A program made the translations under genes and the position numbers. A stretch of DNA of 64,000 nucleotides from Ramlibacter ginsenosidimutans (GTDB lineage Bacteria; Pseudomonadota; Gammaproteobacteria; Burkholderiales; Burkholderiaceae_C). The notes beneath the pieces were generated by a model. The model searched no databases. It saw only the letters and a list, made by a program, of their open reading frames with translations, and was not told the origin of the DNA. Shown here piece by piece: positions 1 to 8,472 of the stretch. The first letter of the stretch is position 1. The number at the start of each line of letters is the position of its first letter. The stretch lies in the NCBI RefSeq assembly GCF_016654015.1, contig NZ_JAEPWM010000008.1:186001-250000 (forward strand), written 5' to 3'.

Positions 1-320
1 GGCGGGTAGGGCACGTCGATTGCGGAGAAGTAGTGCGCGATCTCGTCCAGGTACGAGTCGGAGAGCGTCTCGAGCAACCCCGCCATCAGACCGTAGTGGC
101 GGCGGCCTTCGCGGAAATTAAGCAGCTGGTTGTACAGGTAACCCGCGGGCTTGCCCGCGATGCGCGGATAGTAGCCGTCGGGACCGGCGCGCCCTTCGTG
201 CCCGTGGCACGCGGTGCAGGCGATGGTCCGCTGCGCCAGCGTGTCCTGGAACACGATGGGTGCCGCACGCGCGGCGGCGGTGCCGCACAGCAGGAGGAAG
301 GAGAAAAGCAGGCCGCGCAT
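1..320 (-). CDS. Class I c-type cytochrome, partial (runs off left edge)
   Basis: This is the N-terminal 106 residues of a periplasmic electron-transfer protein. Residues 1-20 form a hydrophobic signal peptide. A single haem-binding CTACH motif follows at Cys35/Cys38/His39, and Met79 in a GLMAGL context is a plausible distal haem ligand. The order (signal peptide, CxxCH, then an AGKPAGYLYNQL-like stretch) matches the cytochrome c4/c553-like family. The ATG at 320 places the signal peptide correctly, although no strong ribosome binding site is visible. The C-terminus and any downstream partner lie outside the window, so the redox partner cannot be inferred. Confidence 0.85.
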   Translation of the reverse strand, partial: MRGLLFSFLLLCGTAAARAAPIVFQDTLAQRTIACTACHGHEGRAGPDGYYPRIAGKPAGYLYNQLLNFREGRRHYGLMAGLLETLSDSYLDEIAHYFSAIDVPYP

Positions 321-434
321 GCCGGCGACTATGCCACCTCGCGTGGGTCGCTTTGGCCGGCGTCGTCCCGCGACGGACACGGCGATGGTTCGCGTCCTAC
401 AACCTCCGCGGGGCGTGACTCCTAATGTGCGGTC

Positions 435-620
435 ATGAATCTCTACCGACGCTCGAGCCGGCCCAAGCCGCAAGCGGAGACGCCGCGCAACCGCCGCCGC
501 CCTCCCGAGGGCGAAGGCAGCAACGCGGTCCAGCACCGCCCGGATCCGAAGGCGGAACCCATTCCCGACGGCGAACACAAATACGTGCCTCGCAGCCCGT
601 ACCGCACGGGCAATTACTGA
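435..620 (+). CDS. Small hypothetical protein (61 aa)
   Basis: This is a short arginine- and proline-rich hydrophilic protein with no signal peptide or membrane segment and a C-terminal PRSPYRTGNY tail. Nothing in it points to a function. It lies alone between two minus-strand genes. The upstream region has no clear Shine-Dalgarno sequence, so the call rests on composition and on its fit into the gap. It could be non-coding. Confidence 0.4.
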   Translation: MNLYRRSSRPKPQAETPRNRRRPPEGEGSNAVQHRPDPKAEPIPDGEHKYVPRSPYRTGNY

Positions 621-630
621 GCCGCAGGCT

Positions 631-927
631 CTAGTCCCCCAGCACCACATCCGAATCCGGGTACGCGACGCAGGGCAGCACCCAGCCGCCGGTGGCGCGC
701 TCTTCGGGCAGCAGGCCCGGCCAGGCGATGCGGTAGTGCACGCGCCCGGCCTGCAGCGGCCGCAGGCAGGCGCGGCAAGTGCCGTTGCGGCAGGAGCTCG
801 CCAGTGGAATGCCGGCTTCCTGCGCCGCCAGCAGCAGCGGCCGGTCGGCAGGCGCGGTGAAGGCGCGACCCGAGGGCTGCAGCACCGCGTGATACGAAGC
901 GACGGCGGCCGCGTCCTTTGCGCTCAT
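631..927 (-). CDS. Plant-type [2Fe-2S] ferredoxin
   Basis: A 98-residue electron carrier. The cluster ligands follow the plant-type pattern: Cys46, Cys51 and Cys54 (C-x4-C-x2-C in a SSCRNGTCRAC context) and Cys86 (WVLPC). The whole protein is one ferredoxin domain, with no fused reductase. I chose the ATG at 927 because it leaves 34 bases to the divergently transcribed DUF808 gene. The frame stays open upstream, and the ATG at 963 would overlap that neighbour's start. The redox partner is unknown, and the local context does not identify one. Confidence 0.85.
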   Translation of the reverse strand: MSAKDAAAVASYHAVLQPSGRAFTAPADRPLLLAAQEAGIPLASSCRNGTCRACLRPLQAGRVHYRIAWPGLLPEERATGGWVLPCVAYPDSDVVLGD

Positions 928-961
928 CGCCTGATCATAATGAGGCGCAACGAACTGCCGC

Positions 962-1882
962 ATGTCTTCCAGCCTCCTCGCCCTTCTCGACGACATCGCC
1001 AACATCCTCGACGACGTGTCGACCCTGACGCAGGTGGCCGCGCGCAAGACCGCCGGCGTGCTGGGGGATGACCTCGCGCTCAATGCCCAGCAGGTGAGCG
1101 GCGTGCGCGCCGAGCGCGAACTGCCCGTCGTATGGGCGGTGGCCAAGGGGTCGCTGCGCAACAAGGCGATCCTGGTGCCCGCTGCGCTGGTGATCAGCGC
1201 CTTCGCGCCCTGGGGCGTCATGCCGCTGCTGATGGTGGGTGGCGCCTATCTCTGTTTCGAAGCGGCGGAAAAGCTCGCGCATCGCTTCCTGCACACGCCG
1301 CAGGAGGACGAGGCGCACCAGCGCGAACTCCAGCAGGCGCTGGTCGACGAAGCGATCGACCTGCGCGCGCTGGAGAAGGACAAGATCCGCGGCGCCATTC
1401 GTACCGACTTCATCCTGTCCGCGGAAATCATCGTCATCGCGCTGGGGACCGTCGCGGGCCAGGACTTCGTCACGCGCCTGACCGTGCTGGTGGCGGTCGC
1501 GCTTGCGATGACGGTCGGCGTGTACGGCCTGGTCGCGGCCATCGTGAAGCTGGACGACCTGGGACTGCTGCTCTCGCGCCGCAAGGCGGCCTTCGCGCGT
1601 GCCATCGGCGCGGGGCTGCTGCGGGCCGCGCCGGCGCTCATGAAGTTCCTCTCCGTCGCCGGTACGGCCGCCATGTTCCTCGTGGGCGGCGGCATCCTGG
1701 AGCACGGCTGGCCGGCATTGCGCGACGCCTTGGCCGGCCTCACGGGCGAGCTCGGTGCGTGGCGCGTGCCGGCGACGATGGCGCTGAACGCGGCGATCGG
1801 CGTGGTCGCCGGAACGATCCTCGTCGGCGGGTATGTCGGGGCGCGGCGGCTTCGGGGAAAACCCGCGCTGCCCGCGGCCTAG
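962..1882 (+). CDS. DUF808 family inner-membrane protein (YedI-like)
   Basis: A 306-residue protein of the DUF808 family, whose biochemical role is not established. The N-terminal SLLALLDDIANILDDV stretch and the following VAARKTAGVLGDDLALNA stretch are typical of the family. Several hydrophobic segments follow: roughly residues 75-100, 155-190, 225-250 and 275-300. The gene is divergent from the ferredoxin gene, with only about 34 bases between starts, so the two promoters must overlap. Length and layout are normal for the family. Confidence 0.88.
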   Translation: MSSSLLALLDDIANILDDVSTLTQVAARKTAGVLGDDLALNAQQVSGVRAERELPVVWAVAKGSLRNKAILVPAALVISAFAPWGVMPLLMVGGAYLCFEAAEKLAHRFLHTPQEDEAHQRELQQALVDEAIDLRALEKDKIRGAIRTDFILSAEIIVIALGTVAGQDFVTRLTVLVAVALAMTVGVYGLVAAIVKLDDLGLLLSRRKAAFARAIGAGLLRAAPALMKFLSVAGTAAMFLVGGGILEHGWPALRDALAGLTGELGAWRVPATMALNAAIGVVAGTILVGGYVGARRLRGKPALPAA

Positions 1883-1999
1883 AGCAGGGTCCTACCCAAG
1901 CTCAGGCGTAGGCGCGCTCCTACCTTGCATTGCGTGCACGGCGGACTACGCCGTTGTGCTGCCGGGTTGAACAATGGCTGGCAACGAGAGGGAGTCGCC

Positions 2000-2161
2000 A
2001 TGCCAGACCTGCAGCCGTCCACGCCGCCCGATGCGCCGATGCCCGCCGGGATCGATCCGGCCATGCTCGAAGAAGATTTCGGATTCGCACTCGGGTGCGA
2101 ATGCGCCGATCCTGCCTTGCAGATCGAGCGCTGGATGCTCGAGGCGCGCGAAGCGGGCTGA
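2000..2161 (+). CDS. Small hypothetical acidic protein (53 aa)
   Basis: An acidic soluble peptide rich in proline, with a CECADPALQIERWMLEAREAG C-terminus. It has no recognised domain. A purine-rich GAGAGGGA stretch just upstream of the ATG serves as a ribosome binding site and fixes the start. It sits alone between DUF808 and the L,D-transpeptidase gene. The two cysteines (in CEC) could bind metal, but that is speculation. Confidence 0.5.
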   Translation: MPDLQPSTPPDAPMPAGIDPAMLEEDFGFALGCECADPALQIERWMLEAREAG

Positions 2162-2306
2162 GACCGCGCGCGCTTGCACGTCGTGCAGCGCGGCATCAGG
2201 TCTCGCGCTGACGCGCGCATTTACAAACTCGGCCTTGCGCGCCTGCGGCCGAGCTTGCTAGCATCCGCCCCGGCTGAGCCATCGTGGCTCGGCAAGAGGG
2301 GTTTGG

Positions 2307-2963
2307 ATGTCAGCGTCGGGCCGATGGCTGCGCAATGCAGCTGGTTGTACGGCATGGGCGGTGGCAGTGGCGTGTGCGCAGCCTGCGGCTGCGGCCGGTG
2401 TACCGCCGGATTTCCTTTCAACGCGACCCAGTGCCGACGCCATGCGCCTGGTGGACTGGGTGTTCCGCAGCGGCGATGCCCACGGCAAGCCGTTCGCCGT
2501 GGTGGACAAGCGCGCCGCGCGCCTGTATGTCTTCCGCGCCGATGGCCACCTGGCCGGTGACACTCCCGCGATCCTGGGCAGCACGGTCGGCGATCGCACC
2601 GTGCCCGGCGTGGGCGAGCGCGCGCAGACCGGTGCCGTACGGCCGGGCGAGCGCACCACGCCCGCGGGCCGCTTCGAGGCCGAGCCGGGGCGCAACAACA
2701 AGGGCGAGCACGTGGTCTGGGTGGACTACGACAGCGCCTTCGCCATCCACAGGGTGCGTCCGGGCTTCGCCTACCGCGCGCGCGCGGCGCAGCTCGCGAG
2801 CTGGGCGCCGCAAGGCAAGCGCATGTCGTGGGGCTGCGTGGTGGTGCCGGTCGCGTTCTATCTGCACGTGGTGGAGCCCGTGCTCGGCGCCGGTCGCAGC
2901 GTCGTCTACGTGATGCCGGAGCGCACGCCGCTGCCGGCGGTGTTCGGCGCGCCGCAGCTCTGA
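2307..2963 (+). CDS. L,D-transpeptidase-like YkuD-domain protein
   Basis: A probable periplasmic enzyme of the L,D-transpeptidase (YkuD) fold, the family that cross-links peptidoglycan or attaches lipoproteins to it. A signal peptide covers residues 1-29, with an AAAA cleavage region. The catalytic pair is visible as His148 (AIHR) and Cys177 in a SWGCVVVP context, which replaces the usual SHGCIRM motif. AAGVPP... and the GxxTPAGRF stretch before the histidine are typical. An AAGAGGGG-like purine tract precedes the ATG. The altered residues around the cysteine may mean a different substrate from classical Ldt enzymes. Confidence 0.75.
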   Translation: MSASGRWLRNAAGCTAWAVAVACAQPAAAAGVPPDFLSTRPSADAMRLVDWVFRSGDAHGKPFAVVDKRAARLYVFRADGHLAGDTPAILGSTVGDRTVPGVGERAQTGAVRPGERTTPAGRFEAEPGRNNKGEHVVWVDYDSAFAIHRVRPGFAYRARAAQLASWAPQGKRMSWGCVVVPVAFYLHVVEPVLGAGRSVVYVMPERTPLPAVFGAPQL

Positions 2964-3093
2964 TAAGGATCAGTCGCGTCCGACAGGGCAGCGCGCGCCT
3001 TCCTGACGCTGGTGCGCAGGGGTGGGCTTATCGTGGTCTGACTGGCATACGCCGGTCCATTCGACACGAAAGCAATCCACAAAGGAGCCCTGA

Positions 3094-3468
3094 ATGTATT
3101 CACTCAAGATTCTCGCCGCCGCGGCCGCCGCGGCCACCGTCAGCCTGGCCATGGCGCAAGGCGTTCCCCCGAAACCCGCCACGAACCCGGCGGTCGGCGA
3201 AGGCCAACGCAGCTCGCAGAACACCCCGATGGGTTCGACCGGCACGCCGGCCGGCAACGGTGGCGCAATGGCGCAGGGCTCTTCCTCCGGCAGTTCCGCC
3301 GCGACCACGGCCGGCAACACGGGCGCGTCGGGTTCGATGAACTCCGGCTCGTCGATGAACTCCACCAGCAACGACAGCAGCACGATGGCCTCGTCCTCGG
3401 GCAGCAGCACCCACAAGACGACCCATCACAAGAAGTCCAAGAAGATGGCCAAGGCCGACCGCAACTAA
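3094..3468 (+). CDS. Secreted Ser/Thr/Gly-rich low-complexity protein
   Basis: A 124-residue protein with a clear signal peptide (residues 1-21, ending AMA). A disordered body of Ser, Thr, Gly, Asn and Met follows, and the C-terminus is very basic (HKTTHHKKSKKMAK). No enzymatic domain is present. AAAGGAGCCCTGA lies just before the ATG and fixes the start. The gene is followed by a strong intrinsic terminator, so it is monocistronic. Its role is unknown. The charge distribution suggests binding to a polyanion or the cell envelope. Confidence 0.75.
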   Translation: MYSLKILAAAAAAATVSLAMAQGVPPKPATNPAVGEGQRSSQNTPMGSTGTPAGNGGAMAQGSSSGSSAATTAGNTGASGSMNSGSSMNSTSNDSSTMASSSGSSTHKTTHHKKSKKMAKADRN

Positions 3469-3486
3469 GGCGGCGCCTCGCGCATG

Positions 3487-3517
3487 ACAAAGGCCGCTGC
3501 AAGCGGCCTTTGTTTTT
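3487..3517 (+). terminator. Intrinsic terminator after 3094-3468
   Basis: A perfect 12-bp stem (ACAAAGGCCGCT / AGCGGCCTTTGT) with a 3-base loop is followed by TTTT. It lies 19 bases after the stop codon of the secreted Ser-rich protein gene. Confidence 0.85.
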
Positions 3518-3550
3518 GGGGCGCCCACGAAACGCGCGGTGCCTGGCCTC

Positions 3551-4075
3551 TCAGGTGAGCACCTGCCGGCCGTGCGATGAAATGACGCAACCGCTGATAC
3601 GCCACTGGTTGTCCTGCTGGCGATTGAGCAGGTAGGTCAGCGTCCACGCCGTTCCGTCCTGGTCGCTCAGGCGCACCTTCTGCAGCGCGATGCTGCCCTC
3701 GGTCTCGGGCTTGAGCAACAGCACGCTCGCCGGATGCAGCAGCATCGGGTACTGCTCGCGCACCGTCGCGAGGAAGGCGTCGGCGGTTCCGAACTGGGTG
3801 CGCAGGTCCTGGTCTGCCAGCGCAAAGGCCTTCGTCGCATCCTGTGCGGCGAGCGCCTGCAACTGCGCCTGTACCACCTGGCTGACCATCTGCGTGGACG
3901 GCGTGCCGGCGGATGGCGGCAGGCCGCCGCTCAACTGCGGTGGCGCCGACGCGAACACGGCGCCACCGAGCACCGCGGAAAACACGAGCGACCAGGCGAC
4001 AGCGGGGTTGCGCCAGCTGCTGCGCGGGCGAGGCGGCTTCAGCGCGAAATCGGACGGAATGGGTTGGTAAGGCAC
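3551..4075 (-). CDS. DUF4864 domain-containing membrane-anchored protein
   Basis: The protein has one N-terminal membrane segment (roughly residues 25-45) and then a soluble domain of about 120 residues matching DUF4864: FALADQDLRTQFG, FLATVREQYPMLL, WTLTYLLNRQQDNQWRI. The fold is probably NTF2-like and the function is unknown. I chose the GTG at 4075 (VPYQPIPSDF) because it starts 7 bases after the stop of the upstream small gene. An ATG at 4135 in the same frame would overlap that gene. It forms a two-gene unit with 4083-4250. Confidence 0.7.
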   Translation of the reverse strand: MPYQPIPSDFALKPPRPRSSWRNPAVAWSLVFSAVLGGAVFASAPPQLSGGLPPSAGTPSTQMVSQVVQAQLQALAAQDATKAFALADQDLRTQFGTADAFLATVREQYPMLLHPASVLLLKPETEGSIALQKVRLSDQDGTAWTLTYLLNRQQDNQWRISGCVISSHGRQVLT

Positions 4076-4082
4076 GGAAGGC

Positions 4083-4250
4083 TCACTGGAGGCCCGCCCC
4101 GGGCAGGACGAAGCCGGACTGCGGCGAGGCGGCATGCACGCACGCGCACGGCGCGCCGGGCACCGTCTCGCCCCGTGCCTTGAGCTGGAGGCTCGCGGCG
4201 GCCAGCGCCATGCCGACCAGGGTGAAGATGCGCATCATCAGCGGGCTCAT
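4083..4250 (-). CDS. Small single-pass exported peptide (55 aa)
   Basis: A 55-residue peptide with a hydrophobic N-terminal segment (residues 5-21, MMRIFTLVGMALAAASL) that could be a signal peptide or an anchor. A short tail with two cysteines (CACVH) follows. A GGAG motif lies 6-9 bases before the ATG. It is co-directional with, and immediately upstream of, the DUF4864 gene, so the two are probably co-transcribed. No family was recognised. Confidence 0.5.
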   Translation of the reverse strand: MSPLMMRIFTLVGMALAAASLQLKARGETVPGAPCACVHAASPQSGFVLPGAGLQ

Positions 4251-4621
4251 CGCGTGCTCCGGGGGGAAAGGTTCTCGTTGCCATCGAGAGTAGGGCCCGC
4301 AACCGCTGTCCCGCTGTAGGTGGACGACGCGGCGCCGCGTGGGAACGTCCATTGCGCGAAGGCCGGTGGCTGGAATGGATGAGGACGCATGGAAACGGCG
4401 CCCGAAGGCGCCGTTCCGTTCCGCACTGGAAGCCGCCGGTCCACTGGACAATGGTCTCGCTGATCGCCTGCGGAGGCGGAGAGTCCGATCCCTGTCTTTA
4501 TCGCGCGGAGCCGGCGGGCTTTGAGAATTGGAGTGCCGGGCCCGCGCGGCGATCGAAGGCCGTGCACGCGAGCGCTTGTAGGCGCGCCGCGAGCCGGGCT
4601 GTGGGACCCTCGGGGCGACGC
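4251..4621. other. Intergenic, no gene recognised
   Basis: This 371-base gap lies between two minus-strand genes. The only structure I see is the hairpin at 4394-4415. Open frames here have poor coding character. It should hold the promoter for the 4250-3551 pair, but I see no convincing -35/-10 pair. Confidence 0.4.
4394..4415 (-). terminator. Hairpin with UUCG tetraloop, possible terminator after the NUDIX gene
   Basis: The AACGGCGCC / GGCGCCGTT stem encloses a 4-base loop that reads TTCG on the minus strand, an unusually stable tetraloop. The minus strand continues with only TTTCC, so termination would be weak. It lies about 200 bases past the NUDIX stop. Confidence 0.35.
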
Positions 4622-5491
4622 TCAGTCGCCGAGCAGGGCGGCCAGGCCCGCATCGGGCTCGAAGCGCCGGTTGCGCCAGGTGAGCCGGGTCGGCCCCGGC
4701 AGGGCCCGCCTCGGCTCCGAGTGCCACGGGTCGCCCGGATAGCACAGCACGCGCACCCCGTCTGCATCGCGCGGCTCGGGGCGGATGCAGGGCGGCGCGC
4801 TGCCCGCGGCGGCGGCCAGCACGCTGGCGACGCTGCGGTGCCGCGCAAGGTGCGACAGGCCCAGGATCTGCGGCGGTGCGAGGTCGATGGCGCCGTCCCA
4901 GTACTGGCGCAGCGCGGCACGCGGTGCGAGCCACAGGCTTTCGGTGGCCTCGTGGTCGTCGTGCCGCGCATCCTGTCCCGGCGGCACGGTGGCGACGAAG
5001 AAGCGCGTGTCGAAGCGCTTGCGTGTGACGCTGCTGAGGGCCGGTGTGATCCAGCGGGACCACGGCTGCAGCGCGCTCGCCGCGAGCCGCACCCCGCTGG
5101 GCGCGAGCAGCTCGTCGAAGCGCGGCCCCTGGCGCAAGGCCTGCCATACGGCCCGCGCCTGCTCCGGCGTCACGTCGGCGAGCAGCACGCCTGCCTCCTC
5201 GAACAGCTCGCGGATCGCCGTCACGAACAGGCCTGCGGCGTCGTCCGGCGCGAGCTCGGGTTCGCCCAGCAGCGCATGCAGCTGCTCGGGCGGGCGGTCG
5301 AGGCGGTCGGCCCACTCGCGGTCCTCCGGGTCCACCTTCCCGCCCGGAAACACGTAAGCGCCGCCGAGCACGTCGGACTGCGCGTGCCGCCGCAGCAGGA
5401 ACACCTCCAGGTCATCGCCCGCGTCGCGCAGCAGGACGACGGAAGCGGAGGGGGCGGCCGGGCCTTCGATGCGGGTGGTGTTCAACTCCAT
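4622..5491 (-). CDS. NUDIX hydrolase (NUDT19/RPP-like, 289 aa)
   Basis: A soluble pyrophosphohydrolase that should cleave a nucleoside diphosphate linked to another moiety, perhaps a CoA derivative. The first half of the NUDIX box is FPGGKVDPED near residue 50. After an insertion of about 50 residues the box resumes with AIRELFEEAGVLL, giving the metal-binding REx2EE core. This split box and the overall length are characteristic of the NUDT19-like branch. The ATG at 5491 faces the serine hydrolase gene, with about 40 bases between starts. The substrate cannot be read from the sequence. Confidence 0.88.
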   Translation of the reverse strand: MELNTTRIEGPAAPSASVVLLRDAGDDLEVFLLRRHAQSDVLGGAYVFPGGKVDPEDREWADRLDRPPEQLHALLGEPELAPDDAAGLFVTAIRELFEEAGVLLADVTPEQARAVWQALRQGPRFDELLAPSGVRLAASALQPWSRWITPALSSVTRKRFDTRFFVATVPPGQDARHDDHEATESLWLAPRAALRQYWDGAIDLAPPQILGLSHLARHRSVASVLAAAAGSAPPCIRPEPRDADGVRVLCYPGDPWHSEPRRALPGPTRLTWRNRRFEPDAGLAALLGD

Positions 5492-5531
5492 GCGGCAAGG
5501 CTAGCAGAGCGCGCTCCCTTATGCTCCGGGC

Positions 5532-6584
5532 ATGACCGACTTCAACGCAGCGATCGCCCATGCCCAGGCCCATGAAGTGCCCTGGCCCCGTGACCCGGCC
5601 GCCGACCCCGCGCATTGGGGCGTGCACCAGGCGGACCCGCCGCCGTTCAACCGGCTGCGCGGCCCGGTGCATCCGCGTGGCGGCGTCTCCGGCGTGATCC
5701 GCATCAACGGGCGCGAGGTGGCGGCGTGGGGCGAGCCGGACCGCGCCGACCTCACGTACAGCGTCGCCAAGACCTATCTCGCGTTGCTCGCCGGCGTCGC
5801 GAACGCACGCGGATTGCTGCCCGATCCGCAGGAGCGCATCGCCGCGCGCCTGCCCGGCATCGGTTTCGACGACGCGCACAACCGCGCTATCACCTGGGCG
5901 CACATGCTGGAACAAACCAGCGAGTGGCAGGGCAGCAGCTTCGGCATCCCGGACACGGTGGACCACAATCGCCGCGTCTCGCACGATCCGAAGCCGCCCG
6001 CCGGCGCGAAGGGCGAGCCGCGCGCGCTGCACGCCCCCGGCAGCTATTGGGAATACAACGACGTGCGCATCAACCAGCTTTCGCTGGCGCTGCTGCACCT
6101 GTTCGGCCGGCCGCTGCCCGAGGTGTTCGAGGAAGCGGTGCTGCGTCCGATCGGGGCGGGGCAGGGCTTCCGCTGGGAAGGCTACGACGACGCGTGGGTG
6201 GAGATCGCGGGCCGCCCTGTGCAGTCGGTGCCGGGCGGATCGCACTGGGGTGGCGGCGTGTCGATCAGCGCGCGGGACCAGGCGCGCATCGGCCAGCTCC
6301 TGCTGGACGGCGGACTGCACGCGGGACAGCCGCTCGTGCCGGCCGCATGGATCGGCCGCATGCAGCAGCCCTGCGCCATTGCGCCCTTCTACGGCTGGCT
6401 CACCTGGCTCAACCGGGATGGGGCGATGTTCCCCGAGGCCTCGCGCTCCAGCTGGTTCATGGTGGGCGCCGGCGGCAACTACACGTGGATCGACCCGGCG
6501 CATCGGGCCGTGGTCGTCGTGCGCTGGCTCGATCCCGCCCACAGCGCGGGCTTCGTGGCCCACGTCGCGAAGGCGTTCGGCTAG
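5532..6584 (+). CDS. Serine hydrolase of the beta-lactamase/class C esterase fold
   Basis: A 350-residue penicillin-binding-protein-like hydrolase. The catalytic SxxK is Ser77-Val-Ala-Lys80 (TYSVAKTY). The second motif is Tyr175-Asn176 in WEYNDVRIN. A HWGGGV stretch near residue 240 stands where the KTG/HxG motif is expected. There is no signal peptide, so it is probably cytoplasmic and more likely an esterase or amidase than a true beta-lactamase. It is divergent from the NUDIX gene and convergent with the PA2778-type gene 10 bases away. Confidence 0.85.
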   Translation: MTDFNAAIAHAQAHEVPWPRDPAADPAHWGVHQADPPPFNRLRGPVHPRGGVSGVIRINGREVAAWGEPDRADLTYSVAKTYLALLAGVANARGLLPDPQERIAARLPGIGFDDAHNRAITWAHMLEQTSEWQGSSFGIPDTVDHNRRVSHDPKPPAGAKGEPRALHAPGSYWEYNDVRINQLSLALLHLFGRPLPEVFEEAVLRPIGAGQGFRWEGYDDAWVEIAGRPVQSVPGGSHWGGGVSISARDQARIGQLLLDGGLHAGQPLVPAAWIGRMQQPCAIAPFYGWLTWLNRDGAMFPEASRSSWFMVGAGGNYTWIDPAHRAVVVVRWLDPAHSAGFVAHVAKAFG

Positions 6585-6594
6585 GGGCTCGCTG

Positions 6595-7575
6595 CTAGGA
6601 GCCCGTGCGCTCCTTCATCCGCTCCTCGATCAGCGCGCGCGTCGCGCGCACCTCGCTCGCGAAGGGGCTGCGCGTTTCATCGGCGCGCCGGATCAGCGCC
6701 AGCGCCTCGCCGTTGCGACCCTGGTCGGACAAGGTCTGGGCGAGGTTGTTCAACACGATGGTGGAATCGGGGAAGCGCTGCAGCGCGGTCCGCAGCACCT
6801 TGGCCGCTTCGTCCAGGTGGCCGTTGTCGTGCAGGGTGTTCGCGAGGCCGACCGACGCGGGCAGGCTGTCGGGCCAGCGCGCGACCGCCGCACGGTAGCC
6901 GCGGATGGTGGCCTCGGGCTTGCCCGCGCGTGCGAGTCCCAGCAAGGCCTTGAGCCAGCGGTCCTCCGTCGCGGTGGCGGGCACCTGGTCCGGCGGAGTG
7001 ACCACCATCGCCCAGTAGTGTCCGGCGCGCCAGGTCCGTTCGAAATACGAGAACGGCATCGCCTCGCGCGGCTCCAGGCCCGAGCGCAGGTAGATGGTGC
7101 CGGTCGCGTAGTCGAAGCCGTTCACCACGGCGTAGTGCCATTCCGGGAACAGCAGGCCGGCGTCCTGCAGGATCAGCACCGGGTGGCCCGCAGCCACTTC
7201 ACGCAGCAGGTCCGTGTATTGCGGCGCGAGGTGATAGCTCACGAGTCCGTGCCGCCGCGGCGCGGCCAGCATCTCGACCTGCAGGCTGCCTTGGCGCGAA
7301 GGCAGCCACACCTCGTCCACGAGGTCCTCGGGGCGCAGCTTCGCGCCGCTGTAATCCATCGCCATCGCCAGCGCGGCCGGGCCGCACTGGTAGTCTTTCT
7401 GCGGGAAGAAGGGAACCTGCGTCAGCTCCACCTGCTGCGGCACGCCTGCCGGCCAGGCGGTGCGCAAGGCGACCGTCTGCGGGATCAGGGTGCTGCAGCC
7501 GCACAGCAGGAGGACGGCGGCGCACAGCGCCAGCCGCCACCCCTGCCGCAGCCCGTTCGCGATCGTCGCGGGCAT
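6595..7575 (-). CDS. PA2778-family cysteine peptidase lipoprotein with TPR region
   Basis: A 326-residue lipoprotein with signal peptide and lipobox LCGC near residue 27. It has a C39-like peptidase domain with catalytic cysteine in YQCGPAALAMAM and histidine in EWHYAVVNG. The C-terminal part (about residues 205-320) is built of TPR-like helices (LANTLHDNGHLDEAAKVLRTAL). The family is known as PA2778, a probable outer-membrane-anchored peptidase of unsettled substrate. It follows the PA2779-family gene by 6 bases, the conserved two-gene arrangement, which strengthens the call. Confidence 0.9.
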   Translation of the reverse strand: MPATIANGLRQGWRLALCAAVLLLCGCSTLIPQTVALRTAWPAGVPQQVELTQVPFFPQKDYQCGPAALAMAMDYSGAKLRPEDLVDEVWLPSRQGSLQVEMLAAPRRHGLVSYHLAPQYTDLLREVAAGHPVLILQDAGLLFPEWHYAVVNGFDYATGTIYLRSGLEPREAMPFSYFERTWRAGHYWAMVVTPPDQVPATATEDRWLKALLGLARAGKPEATIRGYRAAVARWPDSLPASVGLANTLHDNGHLDEAAKVLRTALQRFPDSTIVLNNLAQTLSDQGRNGEALALIRRADETRSPFASEVRATRALIEERMKERTGS

Positions 7576-7581
7576 GCGTCC

Positions 7582-7941
7582 TTACTTGCGCACTGCGTAA
7601 TACCAGATCAGCGCGGCGATCAGCACCACCGCCACCCAGCCCCAGGTGGTCATCCCGCCCGCGGGTGCGCTCTGGATGTCCTGCGCCAGTGCCTGCACTT
7701 CCTGGTCGCTCATGTTCTGCACGCGCTCGCGCGCGGCGCTGGGATCGATGCCGGCGGCCTGCAATTGCGCCGCGACGTCCGCACGGTCGAGCGTGCTCAG
7801 GACCATGGTGCGTTCCTGCGACGGAACGGGGCCCTGCGCCTGCTCGGCGCTGATCAGTCCCGCCCGCGCCGTCTGGAAGGACAGTGCGAGCAAGGAAACC
7901 ACCAACACACGGCAAGTGGTTTTCTTCATGGCGAGGTTCAT
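7582..7941 (-). CDS. PA2779-family membrane protein
   Basis: A 119-residue protein with an N-terminal signal sequence. A central helical region (ERVQNMSDQEVQALAQDI) follows, then a C-terminal transmembrane helix (TTWGWVAVVLIAALIWYYAVRK). This matches the PA2779 family, always found beside PA2778-type peptidases. I chose the ATG at 7941 because AGGAG lies 8 bases upstream; the internal ATG at 7929 has no such site. It is the first gene of the operon and is inferred to be a partner or substrate of the peptidase. Confidence 0.88.
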   Translation of the reverse strand: MNLAMKKTTCRVLVVSLLALSFQTARAGLISAEQAQGPVPSQERTMVLSTLDRADVAAQLQAAGIDPSAARERVQNMSDQEVQALAQDIQSAPAGGMTTWGWVAVVLIAALIWYYAVRK

Positions 7942-8171
7942 GGATGCGCTCCTGTGTTCTGGGGGAACCCGGGGCCGGCGCCCGCCGGCACGGGAAAACG
8001 ATTTACGCACTTGCGCGCCACGGCAGGGGCGCACGGGCCCATCCGGAAACAGCTTGGTACCAATGTTGCCCACGTCGTTTGCAACTCGGTACGACAGCGC
8101 GTTCGGCAGCCGGACTACACCGGCCGCTGCTGCGCACGATTGCAATGGTGCGTCCACAAGAGGAGTCGCCC

Positions 8172-8336
8172 ATGGCCGGAAGATGGATCGTCCTGCTCGC
8201 CACGGCTGCATTGCTGTCGGCCTGCGCAAGCGCACCGGACCAGCCTGCCCAACGGCAGGCCTGGAACGGAGGCATCTGGAACAGCGTGCTGGGCTATGTC
8301 GGCCCGGCGAATAGCGTCATCGTCGGCGGGCCCTGA
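8172..8336 (+). CDS. Small lipoprotein (54 aa)
   Basis: A short protein with a type II signal peptide and lipobox LLSAC (Cys18). The mature tail of about 35 residues ends in VIVGGP. AGAGGAG stands 6 bases before the ATG. No domain is recognised. It is divergent from the PA2779-PA2778 operon and is followed by the repeat block starting at 8349. Confidence 0.65.
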   Translation: MAGRWIVLLATAALLSACASAPDQPAQRQAWNGGIWNSVLGYVGPANSVIVGGP

Positions 8337-8348
8337 GGCAGGTCGTCC

Positions 8349-8405
8349 GTAGGCTGGCGGGCGCGCAGCGCCCGGGCGGTGAGCGCGAGCGAACCCCAGC
8401 GATCC
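8349..8405 (+). repeat. GTAGGCTGG-family palindromic repeat, copy 1 (variant)
   Basis: This opens GTAGGCTGGCGG and closes GCGAACCCCAGCGATCC, like the copy at 8800. It carries an extra internal palindrome (GGGCGCGCAGCGCCC) between the two halves. It is the left end of the structured intergenic block 8349-8885. Confidence 0.7.
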
Positions 8406-8472
8406 GTGCTCGTGCTCGCTGACGGTTGTCGCGGTGCGCCATGTGATGTGCGCTCTGCGAAGGCCGGCGGCC